64,000 nucleotides of DNA from Parascedosporium putredinis (Eukaryota; Ascomycota; Sordariomycetes; Microascales; Microascaceae), in contig CASHTG010000011.1 in the NCBI GenBank assembly GCA_949357655.1, forward strand, positions 958,460-1,022,459. The letters are read 5' to 3'. Positions within the stretch are counted from its first letter, which is position 1. Each line of letters opens with the position of its first letter. Of the stretch, positions 21,905 through 33,314 are shown in pieces. Under the pieces are notes generated by a model. It saw only the letters and a list, made by a program, of their open reading frames with translations. It was not told where the DNA came from and did no database searches. The position numbers and the translations under genes were made by a program.

Positions 21905-23515
21905 ATGGACAACCTCGACGAATACCCGGCCAACATGGCCCCGAAAGACGCATTAATTCTTCGTCAAGATGCAAACCCTGCCCATGCCGTTGATACATAC
22001 ATGGGCGACGACCTCTTACGACCAATGGTTGGTCCCCAAAACCCTCTCACAACTTCCCAGACAAATCCTTTGAAGAGGAAAAAGAACGTCCTTACGGGCA
22101 CTGCGACAGAAACGTATGTTAGTGAGCACACGTTTCGATCCCAACATCAGCTAGTTGAGCGCAGGGGAGGCCCGCAGCGGGGCTATCTCAGTGGCATGGA
22201 GATTAAGCAAACCAACGCCCAGCTCCGGTCAACACGTGAAAGCAAAGGCAAATCTACGGTTGCTGAAGGTCCCGATAGTTATGTTGGCCCTTGGGCGCGG
22301 TACAAGAGGGAGGAATTTGAGACAGTCGATGAGCACGGGCATCTTGCGACCGACGAAGAGTACGAAGTGGTTGAAGAAGATGATGGCGGGGGTGATGTGG
22401 TTGAAAGTGGTACGGTCCTGAAGGCACCGGTAGACTCCCTCGCGCGAAGAAAAGATATTTCTGAGCTTGGAAAGGAAGCAACTATCTTCCACGGTTCGCG
22501 GGAATTTGATTACCAGGGTCGCACCTACATGCATGTCCCCCAAGACTTAGATGTCGATCTGCGCAAGGAGCCTGGAAGCATCACGAATTACATACCCAAA
22601 CGACAGATATATGCTTGGAAAACTCACACCAAAGCTATCACTGCGTTGCGCCTTTTCCCTAGGTCGAGCCACCTTTTACTCTCCGGTTCTGCGGACACAT
22701 CAATTCGGATTTGGGACTGCTATCATGACAGAGAGTTGTTGCGATCGTACTCCGGCCATACCAAAGCTCTTTCAGACCTGTCTTTCAGTTACGACGGAAC
22801 GAATTTCATCTCTGCCTCATGGGATAGGTTGATCAAACTCTGGGACACCGAGTCGGGCAAGTGCATTTCAAAGTTTACCACTGGGAAGACTCCACATGTG
22901 GTGAAATTTAACACCAATGCCGTTGATCATAGGAATGAATTCCTGGCGGGTATGTCATCGGGTCAAATTCTACAGTTCGACGTACGGTCGGGGAACGAGA
23001 TTGTTCAGGATTACAATCATCATCTTGCGGCTGTGAATACCCTTGAGTTCATTGAAGGCGGTGGGCGGTTCCTATCCACGTCAGACGACAAATCGGTGAG
23101 GGCATGGGATTGGGGCATTCCCGTTCCCGTGAAGTATATCATGCCCGAAGTCGACAGCTTTCCGCTCACGCGCAGCACGCTTCACCCTAACGGAAAATAT
23201 GCGATATATCAAAGCTCCAACAACGAAGCCCTCGTATATTCAACAGGTGAAAAGATTCGCCAGAGTAGGAAGAAATTTTTCAGGGGTCACCATACTGCTG
23301 GAACAGCCATCGATATCTCTGTTAGCCCGGACGGACAATTCCTTGCGAGTGGCGATTCTGCGGGTTATTTGGTGGTCTGGGATTGGAAAACTTGCAAAAT
23401 GCTTCATAAAATGAAAGCAGGGACGGAAGCGCTCACATGTGTGAGGTGGTCTGAACAAGAGACGAGCAAAGTATTCACCGGAAGCCATGATGGACAAATC
23501 AGATTATGGGATTGA
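21905..23515 (+). CDS. prp17: Pre-mRNA splicing factor Prp17/Cdc40, WD40 protein
   Basis: Nuclear spliceosome component needed for the second catalytic step. Uninterrupted frame of 536 residues. The N-terminal half is charged and low in structure; residues 201-216 (FDYQGRTYMHVPQDLD) and NYIPKRQIYAWKTHTKAIT (228-246) are the Prp17 signature. From about 238 there are seven WD repeats, e.g. LLLSGSADTSIRIWD (257-271), FISASWDRLIKLWD (301-314), FLSTSDDKSVRAWDWG (389-404), FLASGDSAGYLVVWDWK (479-495) and the final GQIRLWD. The usual acidic start of fungal Prp17 (GYGSDSD-like) is absent, so an upstream exon may be missing or the N-terminus has diverged. No intron and no frameshift. Confidence 0.9.
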   Translation: MDNLDEYPANMAPKDALILRQDANPAHAVDTYMGDDLLRPMVGPQNPLTTSQTNPLKRKKNVLTGTATETYVSEHTFRSQHQLVERRGGPQRGYLSGMEIKQTNAQLRSTRESKGKSTVAEGPDSYVGPWARYKREEFETVDEHGHLATDEEYEVVEEDDGGGDVVESGTVLKAPVDSLARRKDISELGKEATIFHGSREFDYQGRTYMHVPQDLDVDLRKEPGSITNYIPKRQIYAWKTHTKAITALRLFPRSSHLLLSGSADTSIRIWDCYHDRELLRSYSGHTKALSDLSFSYDGTNFISASWDRLIKLWDTESGKCISKFTTGKTPHVVKFNTNAVDHRNEFLAGMSSGQILQFDVRSGNEIVQDYNHHLAAVNTLEFIEGGGRFLSTSDDKSVRAWDWGIPVPVKYIMPEVDSFPLTRSTLHPNGKYAIYQSSNNEALVYSTGEKIRQSRKKFFRGHHTAGTAIDISVSPDGQFLASGDSAGYLVVWDWKTCKMLHKMKAGTEALTCVRWSEQETSKVFTGSHDGQIRLWD

Positions 23516-24597
23516 GAAAGGAACGCCCTACCTGATGTGAGAGCTCCCATTGCCTTCGGGATCTATATCTTTGGATAATTATTACCCATCAACGAGGTTC
23601 AGGAGTGGTATATCCTGGTGGGACATCTCGTGGCCGCTCCGCCCCTCACTCTACTAAACACTCCCCTCGTCTTTCCATCCCAACCTGAACGCACCAAATC
23701 GCCACTCTATTTCCTGTTGCACCGCTCACCTTAGATTAAGGCTGTGACAACCAGTCCTAGGATGGCATTCGAGGCTTCCCGTTGAAACTCCCATCCCTCA
23801 CCAATACTTTAAAATGTCGAACTGAAACATAACTGAGGACTTATACAGCGCTCATACTCCTCTTCTTTTATGTTTAGAGGACATTGGTCTTTCTAACGTC
23901 AATATCAGAGCCGAAAGAAGGGTGGCTAGAGCGCCTTCAAGTGACCAAATGCATGTCGAACACCAGCCGTTTTGACAACACCCATTTACAGAAACATCGG
24001 TGCCCTCTGCGAAGAATACACCTTTCTACTTTTCTTCCGGCCCAGTGAAGATTCTAGTGGGACGGCAAACTTCGCAAGGCATTCTGATCGGCTCACTTCT
24101 CAACTGGCAGCCTACAGGGGAGACTGCGGATCAACTTCAGACGAACATAACCCGAGACTGTGGGGATGCATCGGGAAGAAACGGGCTTTGCCGTGTAATA
24201 GTATTGTTATCAGGTATCTAGGCCCACCAAAGCGAAAGCTCAGCAACATTCCGCACTCGTAACAGCGACATGGGTAGTGCCAATTCCATCCGGACTTGGT
24301 ATGAATGCAGCCGCCAAATATGGTCATTCAAAGGCCCTTTCAATCCCTTGCAAGTTCAAGTATCCTGAGTTCCACGATCAATGATGGCGTAGGAAAGTGG
24401 GTAGCTAAGTCGCTGTGTCATGGCGGCCAAATTTAAGCGCTTAGAAAGGATGGCCACCTCTCTTGAACTTGCAAAGAACAAGGTTTGTTCTGTCACTCAA
24501 CCTCGGACTGCACCTAACTATTCCATTAATTTTGGCCCATTCTGTGACGTATATCACTTTCTCCTCTTGCAATCTAAAGATACATCTATCGCCAATA
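23516..24597. other. Intergenic, no gene seen
   Basis: About 1.1 kb between prp17 and the pectate lyase remnant. Frames of up to 96 codons overlap on both strands but show no domain. Confidence 0.4.
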
Positions 24598-25660
24598 ATG
24601 CATCTCCCCGCCCCCTTCAGCCTTACAGTCCTTGGTGCCGCCTTCGTGGAGCGCACGTCTCTGGTATTGCCACGGATTCCTGACGTTCCTCTCATTGAAG
24701 GTCCACTACATCCCATTCCCAGCCAATCTTGTAAGGCCAGTGTAGATAAGCTTGTAGGCGACGGGCATGGGACGACCGGGGGCGGAAGTAGTGAAGGAAT
24801 CCCTGTGAATTCGTGCGCCTCCCCGGTTCTAGCCATCGCCATGAGGGGTGTAATCAAGGCCACCTGTATCTTGCTCGGCTGCGGTGTTGTTGACCTCCAA
24901 AGTAATACTACGATCTTCGGTATCGATCTTACTTTAGGCATGCGCCAGTATTCCGCCCTCAGCTCTAACTCTTAATATCTTCATATCATTGACTTATGAT
25001 TAGGTTTACGAATTATGGCTTCCGCATCAGAAGAGCGAGTAACGTGGTCGTGCGACATATGAAGTTTCATAAAGCCCCAGAGGGATGCGATATTCTTGCG
25101 CTTGACGGCGCAACTCACCTCTGGGTTGACCAATATGCCTTTTCATTCGATGGGATTGTAGGGAGCAAGGACACCTACGATGGTTTGTTGGACATTGCCC
25201 ACGCCTCTGGCATAGTAGCATTTAGCGGGAACAAGTCATGGTCATTGAAGGGAAGCCTTGTCGGGTATTCGGATAGCAATGGGGCAGAGGACATGGGTCA
25301 CTTCCGAGTAACTTACCACCATAATCACTGGGCTAACATCAACAGGCGCCTACGCAGCCTTCGCTGAAACCGCACACCTTTATAGTAGCTGCTATATCAA
25401 CATTGCCGCTTCCCGGGTGAACTCGCGACTGGGCGCTGAAGTATTGGTTGAGGAGATTAGATTTCCGAATACTCAGCGAGCGATTGTAACGAATTTAAAT
25501 GGCTGAGAGGAAGGATTTTCCATATCACAGAACAACCTTATCCAGAGCAGCGAGACTAGCATCACCCAAGAGACGTCACTGATATCCCTTATACATACAC
25601 GTATGTGTGTGGGTGTCGGCTCGACGGGGTGCCTGAAGCAAAGAACAGCCAGGGAAGCTA
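24598..25660 (+). pseudogene. Secreted pectate lyase (polysaccharide lyase family 1), decayed
   Basis: Family 1 lyases cleave polygalacturonate by beta-elimination with Ca2+. ATG 24598 starts a signal-peptide-like segment (MHLPAPFSLTVLGAAF). After a 56-nt intron (24948-25003) the parallel beta-helix core is clear: GFRIRRASNVVVRHMKF, DTYDGLLDIAHASG, GSLVGYSDSNGAEDMGHF and VTYHHNHW. Positions usually conserved are lost: the WVDH box reads WVDQ, HWKGSLIGHSD reads SLKGSLVGYSD. The frame is lost at TGA 25365-25367, resumes one base off (SSCYINIAASRVNSRLGAEVLVEE), hits an in-frame TGA at 25504-25506, and a further shift near 25,580 gives the PYTYT end. Shifts, a stop and lost key residues together mark a true pseudogene. 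Confidence 0.8.
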
Positions 25661-26635
25661 ACCAAGTTATCAAAGTTGACGCTGTTTCATGCATCTTTGC
25701 CTTAGTCGAGTCCAGGGCAGGCACTAGTGTCGTGGCCCAAGGCTTATAGAGGCCGCGTCCATCTACAACATTGACCACAAGTATCATTTGTCATCAAAAC
25801 CTGATGAGCGGACCTCGATCAGCCGAAACTGTCATCTCGATGACGAAGTGGTAGGAATACAAGCTCAAGTGGCTCCATCGGTTGCAAGGCAGCCATACTT
25901 CTTTGCGGCGCCCACGGATCCAAAGCCTGGAGATTGATTTAAACTTGACGAGTTCCACTAGCACCATCGTTTCGAATGCTTGCTGTAGATAGGCTGAGCT
26001 TGCAAAAATTATCGGAAGGGAAACAGGATTGACCTAGTTAAGGCTTTAGCCGTTAGTCCTTGCAGTGAAGAAATGCGCATGAGTACTCCGTAATGGGGGA
26101 AACAAAATGATTTCCGAATCAGTTGCGCCCGCCGACACACACATAATGCTGAGTATTTCTGGTCATCACAACGTTGGTGTATGGTTACCCCGTAATTTAG
26201 CCGTATGTTAGCTTTCGCAACGTCATCCACTATCTTGGTGGTTGGACACGATGGAATTGGCAAAACTTTCAATTTTTGGCATGTGATCAATTACCGGAGT
26301 TATGTTTCACACCAAAGAACCAGCCCACCCGTCAGCTTCTCGCACATCACTCTGCGCCATGGTATATTACTGAATGCGCACCGTCGAACAATCGCTAAGA
26401 TTTATTCCTTAAATCCATTAGTTTGGAGGCTTGACAACATCCGACGCAGCGCGACAAATTGACGGGCAGTTGTTGCAGCTCCAAATTCCTTTGCCCCTCC
26501 AGCCGGGGCAACCCCGAAGTGACTAACCCTTATGGAGCGAGGTTCATCTTGAGCCATCTGCCTTGTTCTCCAGGGTGCACTATCCTTCCCGTATATCAGC
26601 TACATGAGTCAACACTATGAACACTCTCTTGTTAG
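25661..26635. other. Intergenic or unresolved 5' part of the lipase gene
   Basis: No credible gene. The last 150 bases probably contain the first exon of the lipase, but I cannot fix its start. A GTATATC...GTTAG pair (about 26,591-26,635) may be its first intron. Confidence 0.35.
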
Positions 26636-28902
26636 GCACTATTCCTCGCAAGACGGCCCTTTCAATTCCCGGTACTAGATTCCCTGAGAAGCTACCTGTC
26701 GACCCAAAAAGAAAAGGTTAAACAATGGCGTTATCTCCTCGCTTACCTACGCCATCGAGAATGCCAATAGCCTTCTCTCATCCCTTCACTGGGGCACTGA
26801 AGATGACGAGAAAGAGCAGAGGAGAAGAACTCTTCGGGGACGCCAGGAAGCACTCATAGCATGCCTAAAGAATGTAACGACCGGCTCACCCTTTTAAACA
26901 TCGAACTTTCCCTCATAAAAGCTCCTAGCTAACCTAACTACCTTCCTTCCTAGGCAACGACGTTAGAGCAATGGGAGACAGCGGCACAAGAACTTGACGT
27001 TCTTGAGGGCAATAACAGATGGAAAGATGATGTATCCACTGGTGGCTTCAACGTGACATTAATAGAGTCTCGCTTGAGGGACCTTGATAATGCACGGTCA
27101 TCTCGGGATGTGCGCGCCATGATGTACCTGGTTCGCACCGCACTCGAGAGACCTTGGGGGTATGAACAACGTTGACCTCTACCGCCACTCGTACGTTGGC
27201 ACAAAGCACCTTATCGAGCGCTACGTTGAGTCGGCGATCCAAACTATTGAATCCCTTGTACACGAGTGCATGCAGTCCCTGCCGGCCGATATAAGCTACA
27301 AAGGCTTGCTTGACGGTATGCTTCTCGCTAGGCAAAGTTTTGGTCGGAGTGCTCTCCTTTTAAGCGGAGGAGCCACTTTTGGAATGATGCATATTGGCGT
27401 TCTCAAGGCTTTGTTTACCGTTGACCTACTCCCCGCATCATATCCGGGGCCTCCGCCGGTTCTATCGTCTCTGCTGTTCTTTGTACACATACTGATGAGG
27501 AAATTCCCGCATTGATCGAGGAATTTCCCTATGGCGACCTGAATGTGTTCGAGGCGGATGGCGCTGAGGATAACATGCTATCACATTTACGACGCCTGCT
27601 TACAGAAGGAAGCTGGTCAGATATAAAGCACCTGACTAGGGTTATGCGCGGTCTCCTTGGGGATCTTACTTTCCAAGAAGCTTACAACCGCACACGCCGG
27701 ATATTAAACATCACGGTCTCTACAGAATCCCTTTACGAACTTCCCAGGCTTCTCAACTACGTCACAGCACCAAACGTCATGATATGGTCTGCAGTAGCGG
27801 CATCATGCTCCGTGCCGCTAGTTTTTACTGCTGCATCCTTGCTTGTCAAAGATCCGGTAAGCGGAGAGCATGTTCCCTGGAATCCAAGTCCTCAGCGTTG
27901 GATAGATGGCTCCGTGGACAATGATTTACCCATGACTAGGCTGGCGGAGATGTTCAACGTGAATCACTTCATTGTGTCACAAGTCAATCCCCACGTCGTC
28001 CCATTTCTTGCGAAAGATGATCACCTCAAACCTGATGAGGGTCACGCACGCTCAGATGATCTGAATGCCCCGGATAAACACGCGGATTGGATATATATGG
28101 TCACATCTTTAGCAAAGGAGGAAGCACTTCACCGCATGCACTTCCTCGCCGAGTTAGGGATATTCCCAAACTTAGTCACAAAGCTTCGCAGTATCCTCAG
28201 CCAAAAATATTCTGGAGACGTCAACATCCTCCCTGAGGTGACGATACAAGATTTGCCAAAGATCCTCTCTAACCCTACGAGCGATTTTATGCTACGATGT
28301 TGCCTTGCAGGGAACGGGCCACTTGGCCTAAAGTCAGCAGAATTCGCGACCGCTGTGCCATCGAACTTGCCTTAGACCGGGCGGTGCATGCTCTCCGGGC
28401 GCGCGTCGTTTTTTCGGAAAGTCAGGTTGATTTAAGGCGCCTAGCCAGCAGCCCTTCTCGGGCCTTATGGCAAAGGTCTCTCACAGCTTATCGTAGCGGA
28501 ACGTCATCAAAACAAAGTTCCGCCCTGGTCCCTGGCCGAGTGCGGTCTCCACATCGCCGAAGTTCGGGTAGTAGTGTGCAACTTCTCGCCCAGCACCAGA
28601 GAATGTCGCAGGAGACTCAAGTGACAGACGAGGATACGGAGGAAGAGGAGCGGCTCGAGATGATCCGCTGGAGCACCCATGGACAATCCCCAATGCCAAG
28701 AAAACCGAGCCTTAAAAGAGCCTGCAGAAGCCAATTTAACATTCAGCTGAAATCCGAGCATTTCAAACCCTCTCCCGCCGTCCCCACCGAAAATGATTTT
28801 TCGTTTAATTTCTCTCAGGCCGTCGTCCCTGAGCCTCTGCCAGCTCCATCAAAATCCATCCAAGACAATGCGCTCCTAGACACACCTCAGAACCCCCAAT
28901 AA
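26636..28902 (+). pseudogene. Patatin-domain triacylglycerol lipase (Tgl3/4/5-SDP1 type), frameshifted
   Basis: Lipid-droplet enzyme family that hydrolyses storage triacylglycerol. The recognisable coding begins at 26636, with an intron at 26874-26953 (branch CTAAC). RTALER and DLYRHSYVGTKHLIERY precede the patatin core: SGGATFGMMHIGVLKAL (oxyanion hole), the nucleophile in GASAG (Ser codon 27452-27454) and the catalytic Asp in WIDGSVDND (27905-27907). The long C-terminus has WPKVSRIRDRCAIE and a low-complexity tail to the stop at 28,900-28,902. Breaks: about 4 extra bases near 26,745; a shift near 27,150 (one base gained or two lost); one base lost near 27,433 just before the nucleophile; one G lost at about 28,311. 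The gene cannot make a full protein as read. Confidence 0.78.
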
Positions 28903-29399
28903 TGATGGAACACAATCTCAAATTTCGCTTACAAGCACGGAGGTGTCGACACATTTAACTGCATGTAAAATGCGGTGAAGTGGAAGGCTATTCAACCTTG
29001 AACTCCTGTAAGTAAGGAAAGTCGCCAGCTACACTAAAGGTCAAATATCGATACTCCAGGTTTGACCAACAAGAGTTATGAGGTCCCGTGGTCGTAGGCT
29101 GGAATTAAGAGTGTTAAGCAACGTACCCAACGAAGAAGAACCCAGCCTATCTCAGTCACCCTAAGAACGAGTTTGCGCAATCATGAGTACATGCACCCTT
29201 TGCCCATGACACATATAGTCTTCCGAGCCTCTTATAAATTGTGCAAACCAGCGAATGCCTGGTTTTTATCACGGTCTCAGTATTCAATGAACAGAAGTAT
29301 ATATTCCCCTATAGGGTTGTTTATCGACAATACTATTACAAGGGCCAAGGACCCGGTCTCATGGATACCAACTTAACTCCGTAGAGCCAAACTGTTACG
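28903..29399. other. Intergenic, no gene seen
   Basis: Downstream region of the lipase gene; one 67-codon frame at 29,173 without features. Confidence 0.4.
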
Positions 29400-29500
29400 C
29401 CAAAACTCCCTGGCAGCCGTAGCCGGCATGGCTACAGCTGCCACGGCTGGCTTGCAGCGCTCCGCTGCAGCCGATGGGTATCAGCCGAAGATTACCCGAC
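29400..29500. repeat. GC-rich hairpins at the border of the repeat zone
   Basis: 29411-29443 folds into a 7+6-bp stem (TGGCAGC with GCTGCCA; GTAGCC with GGCTAC) with one mismatch and a 5-nt loop. Immediately after, TGCAGCG (29453-29459) pairs perfectly with CGCTGCA (29463-29469). It may be the end of a transposon; no partner end was found. Confidence 0.7.
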
Positions 29501-29939
29501 GGTCCACGTGATCACCACCTGGGATCCAGGAGGATAAAGAGGGTCATCCAGTAGATAGGTAGCTAGGAAGGTAGAACTAACTTACTTACTTACTACTGAT
29601 ACCTAGCTTCTACTTCTTATATTAGTGACTATGGTATTTTGTAAGGAAGTAACCGCTACCTAGCGGAACCACGATCACCCTGAAAAGGCAGTAGCGCTGC
29701 CTTACCTTACTGACTTACTTGCAGCTAGCTCGGCTGGCTATAAGTAAGCGGCACGACATTTTGTCGTAACACAAACTTATTACTCCCTACACGCCTAAAG
29801 TATTAATTTATATTAGCTATTTTACTTTTTAATTTTTTCAAAATTTCTTTAAACTTAATAAGCTAAACTTATATTTATATATAAAATATATATAAAGTCA
29901 ATTAATTAATAAATAAATAAAATATAAAAAAGTAGCCCA
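29501..29939. other. Low-complexity, AT-rich transition
   Basis: Starts with CTTACT-type repeats (29,580-29,600) and passes into an AT-rich stretch (29,815-29,935) resembling the RIP block. No gene. Confidence 0.5.
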
Positions 29940-30900
29940 GGGGCGGAGGCGACCGCGACCAACCGCGCCCCGCCGGGGCAAGCGGGCGGACAGCTGGGCC
30001 CGGTGGGGCCACTAGAGGGTCGGGGGCTGGAGGGCCGGAACAGCATATAGTGGGGGCGGTAGGGAGATAGCGGAGGTAGTGTGGCGGTAGGACCCTAGGT
30101 AGATCGCTGCCTAGCTAGGGGGAGGTAGTGTAGCGAACCTATTGATAGCTATATACTGCTGATGAGAGTGGACCTACGACGAGCCGAGAGTGTAGCAGGG
30201 GCACTATAAGGGCAGGTAGAAAACGGGGGATAGGGGTTTTAGTACCTTTTATTACTTTAGCTTACTATCTTTATTTATAATATATTATTTTAAAAAAGGA
30301 ACTAAAAGGTTACTAATAAGCCTTAGCTTTAATAACCTAAGACTAAGTATAGAAAGAGCCTAATAAGGGGCTTACTAGAGGTCTATCTATAGAGAAAATA
30401 AACTAAATTTAGTAAATTTAGAAATATATATTTCTCTTATACTCTATTACCTTATACTCTCTAATATATATTACTCTCTACTTACTACTCTCTATCCCCT
30501 TACTACTAGTCTATATAGTCTATATAGTCTTTTTATACTATACCTCCTCGCTCTATAAGATGGCACCTTTATATATATAGTCCTATCTTTAACCTAGCGG
30601 TAAAAACTTCTTAGGTGCTAAAACCCCTAACCCCTAGCTTCTACCTGCCCCTGTGGTGCCCTTGGTCTGCGCTCGTCATGTCATAGGTCTGCTCTCATCA
30701 GCGGTAAATGGCTATGGGCTCACTGCCCCCTCGACCCCGATAGCTCCTTCCCTAGCCAGGCAGTGATCTAGCTAGGGATATCCTCCTCCTTACTTCTATC
30801 CTACTCCCTACCTCTCCGAGGCTATCCCGCTATCCTAGCGCTCAGCTTCCACTCCGCCCCCCACCACCACTGCCACCGTGCCCTCCGCGTCTCATCTTTT
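29940..30900. mobile_element. Degenerate foldback (long inverted repeat) element
   Basis: The left arm (about 29,990-30,245) and the right arm (about 30,598-30,850) are imperfect inverted copies of each other, clearest in the inner 170 bases. For example CTACCTGCCC, CTCTCATCAGC and CTAGC-AGGCAG-GATCTA occur in the right arm in the same order as in the reverse complement of the left arm. Both arms end inward at GGTRCTAAAACCCCTA. The AT-rich middle (30,246-30,597) has no coding capacity. A related terminus occurs at 48,470-48,515. Probably a non-autonomous DNA transposon; no target-site duplication could be fixed. Confidence 0.65.
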
Positions 30901-31627
30901 ATGTCGACGGCAGGAACGCAGCTAGATTACTCCTCAAGAATGAGTTCACTTCTATTCGAGATTATATAGTGGCGTGAAACAGGAGCTCGACGTCCTCAAG
31001 CAAGTTGACACGTGGGCATGATTTATCTTGTCATAGGTATCAATATCTCCGATTGGGAAAGTCGTAGCACCTTTTCCGGCTCGAATTTCTGACGGCGTAT
31101 GCAAATAATTGTACAAATCAGGGAACAGGATTTCATACTGTGTAGGGGTGTTTCCGGTTGGCAACTCTTTGCCATATAGCTAGGATTGGTATCAGGGTTG
31201 CAAGAGGAATGTTCAGATGGCGTCCTCAGGAATGAGAGTCAGCGAAAGAACTTTTCAATAAACCCTGGCTTAGAAACACTGTCAGCGGTTGATCTAGACG
31301 GCGCGGCCGTATCGTATTCTCACCCACCGTAGTTGTCATTTCACTGACCTTTCTACTGGTAAATAAATTCCCACGGAGGTCTCGGCATCGTTTAGTGTTC
31401 GATATTCAATGTGCGTCGTCGATTGAACTAGTCCTCAGTCCACTTCCATCCAACTGCTACTCATATTACTACCAATACGCTGAACAGGAACAACATTCTT
31501 CAAACCATCGTCTGTCACTTCCCACCCGAGCTCAACACGTCGCCCTCACCTCCTAGAACCTGAACTATGATTCGTTGTGGTTGAGTGTCGAGAAGAGTAG
31601 CTAGAGGTGCACTAGTTCCCAAAATGT
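30901..31627. other. Intergenic, no gene seen
   Basis: Normal base composition again, between the foldback element and the lectin-like gene. No domain-bearing frame. Confidence 0.4.
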
Positions 31628-32827
31628 CTAGATCAGACCAGCTAGACTCCATGTTGAACCAAGCAAAGCTCGATGGCAGACCGTACCGTTGATACTAAGA
31701 GCGAAGACGTCTAGACGGCTGGTAGTCGTCGCGGTAACTGATGGAACACTGGCCCACGCGCCTTCTAACTCGTAGAGGCTAGTGTAGGTTGAACTCTTGT
31801 TCCAGGATACATGAGTTAAAGCTTTGCTGGTCCTGGATATGCCGAAGAAGTCGATACGGTCAGCTGATGGAGACACCAAAACAGGATCGCCAGCATATGA
31901 TCCGCCAAGGTCCTGCCAGGGCTCCCATAGGTGACGAGAGGTGTTCCATTGCTTGTGCAGTGCCGAGTTGAAATCCTTGTCGTATAGAACCACGTCATTA
32001 GACACACTAGTGTTGCGACACACGACGGCCGGTGTGCTGCTAGCCCCCTTAGCCATTTCGTAGTTTATGCCTACCTCCCAATCGGACGATAGAGTATACC
32101 AAGCGTCTCGACTAGGCTCCCAGTAGTTGTGAATGATGAGCTTGTTATCCGTGTTCTCGCGAGCCCAGATGTGTATTATGTCCCTTGAAGCCTCATGACA
32201 AAGAACCACAGGGCTGCTAACCTTGGCTCCGAGTGCCTCCCAGTTTCCCCATGCGCCGTTCCGTAGCGAGTTCGTCATAACCATATTATCATTTCGGACG
32301 TAAAATATGCTCAATCTCTTGGGTGTTCCCCAAACGATGCTAGCGGGCTGACTTTGCACTTGTCGGCCGGTGGTGTTCCACCTGAGGGTCCATATACCTT
32401 CTTCCCTCGTTGTGTACCGAAGTTGTCCGTCGGACCCTCTGGCCAAAAGGAACATCTGTCCGTCAAGACTCGCGCTGCTGAGCACTTGGGGTGACATTAT
32501 ATCGCGATGGGTGCTGGTGGGTTGGTTAGTAGCAACACAACCAATGCTATCTGCAAGTCCCTGACATACCTGGTTCTCGCTTTAGGAACGAACCGTACTA
32601 GCAGACCAATGAACAGGGCCACAACGAGCACTACAGCGCCAGATATCCACAGGCATTTTCGTGTAAACCGTGCGGCTTTTGCAGGAGTTGGCAATGCGTC
32701 ATGTTCCGTGCCTGTTGGTATTTCTGATTCGGGGAGAAATTGTGAGGGCCACTGAGCATTACTAAAATGAAGAGGGTTTGCATGGTCTCCAGTGGTGACT
32801 TCCTGTTGTTCCTCATGTTTCGAGCAT
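31628..32827 (-). CDS. Type II membrane protein with fucose-lectin-like beta-propeller
   Basis: Exon 2 (31628-32513) encodes about 295 residues of repeated blades (e.g. DGQLRYTTREEGIWTLRWN, SIFYVRNDNMVMTNSLRNGAWGNWE, DIIHIWARENTDNKLIIHNYW, RIDFFGISRTSKALTHVSWN), the pattern of fungal fucose-binding lectins (AAL/AFL type). Exon 1 (32570-32827) gives an acidic cytosolic N-terminus and one TM helix, CLWISGAVVLVVALFIGLLV, so the propeller should face the cell surface or lumen. The intron 32514-32569 has GTATGT, a TACTAAC branch site and CAG. The start is uncertain: ATG 32827-32825 joins the frame only if one A near 32,818 is surplus; otherwise a first exon is missing. Divergent from the HET gene. 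Sugar specificity cannot be inferred. Confidence 0.72.
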
Positions 32828-33314
32828 GCGACAATTCTTTGCGCGTACCATTATATGGCTAGTGAGTGAGTTAACCCAGAAATCGTTGGGCAGCGCTAAT
32901 ACCTATATATATCCGCGTATTTGCACACAAGTCTCAATCATTTCGCCTTCCGAACGACATGCAGACTTCACCATCTGCCTGGCGCATCACAACTCAGCTC
33001 GGCAGAGGGTTGTCCAGTTAGATATGTCGTTATGTCACACAAGGAGAGTCTGCGCCACGCCATCTCACCTCCTGGCGGCTACAGCGTAGTTCGCAAGCAC
33101 TCGTAAAGATATATTTAACATATAACTTGCCGCTCTGGGGTGGCCTAGTCTGAAGTTGCCCTCCTGTATATATATATATAGAAATTCCGAAACTTGTCTT
33201 GGGACCGCAAGCGTTTCTTTCATTGTGTAATCGACTCATGTTATGAACGTCTGCCCTTCCGGATTGTATCGTCTACGATCAGCGAAATATCCAACTCTGA
33301 TCTGCCCCCAAGCT
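32828..33314. promoter_or_regulatory. Divergent promoter between lectin-like and HET genes
   Basis: A 487-base gap between two divergent genes, with a short (TA)n at 33,167-33,180. The two genes could share control elements; no specific site is visible. Confidence 0.4.

Noticed and set aside
24441..24941. 166-codon minus-strand frame
   Set aside because: Antisense to the first exon of the pectate lyase remnant; no family features.
26205..26462. 85-codon frame with GHDGIGKT, like a Walker A motif
   Set aside because: No other nucleotide-binding motifs, atypical composition and no flanking exons; the match is probably chance.
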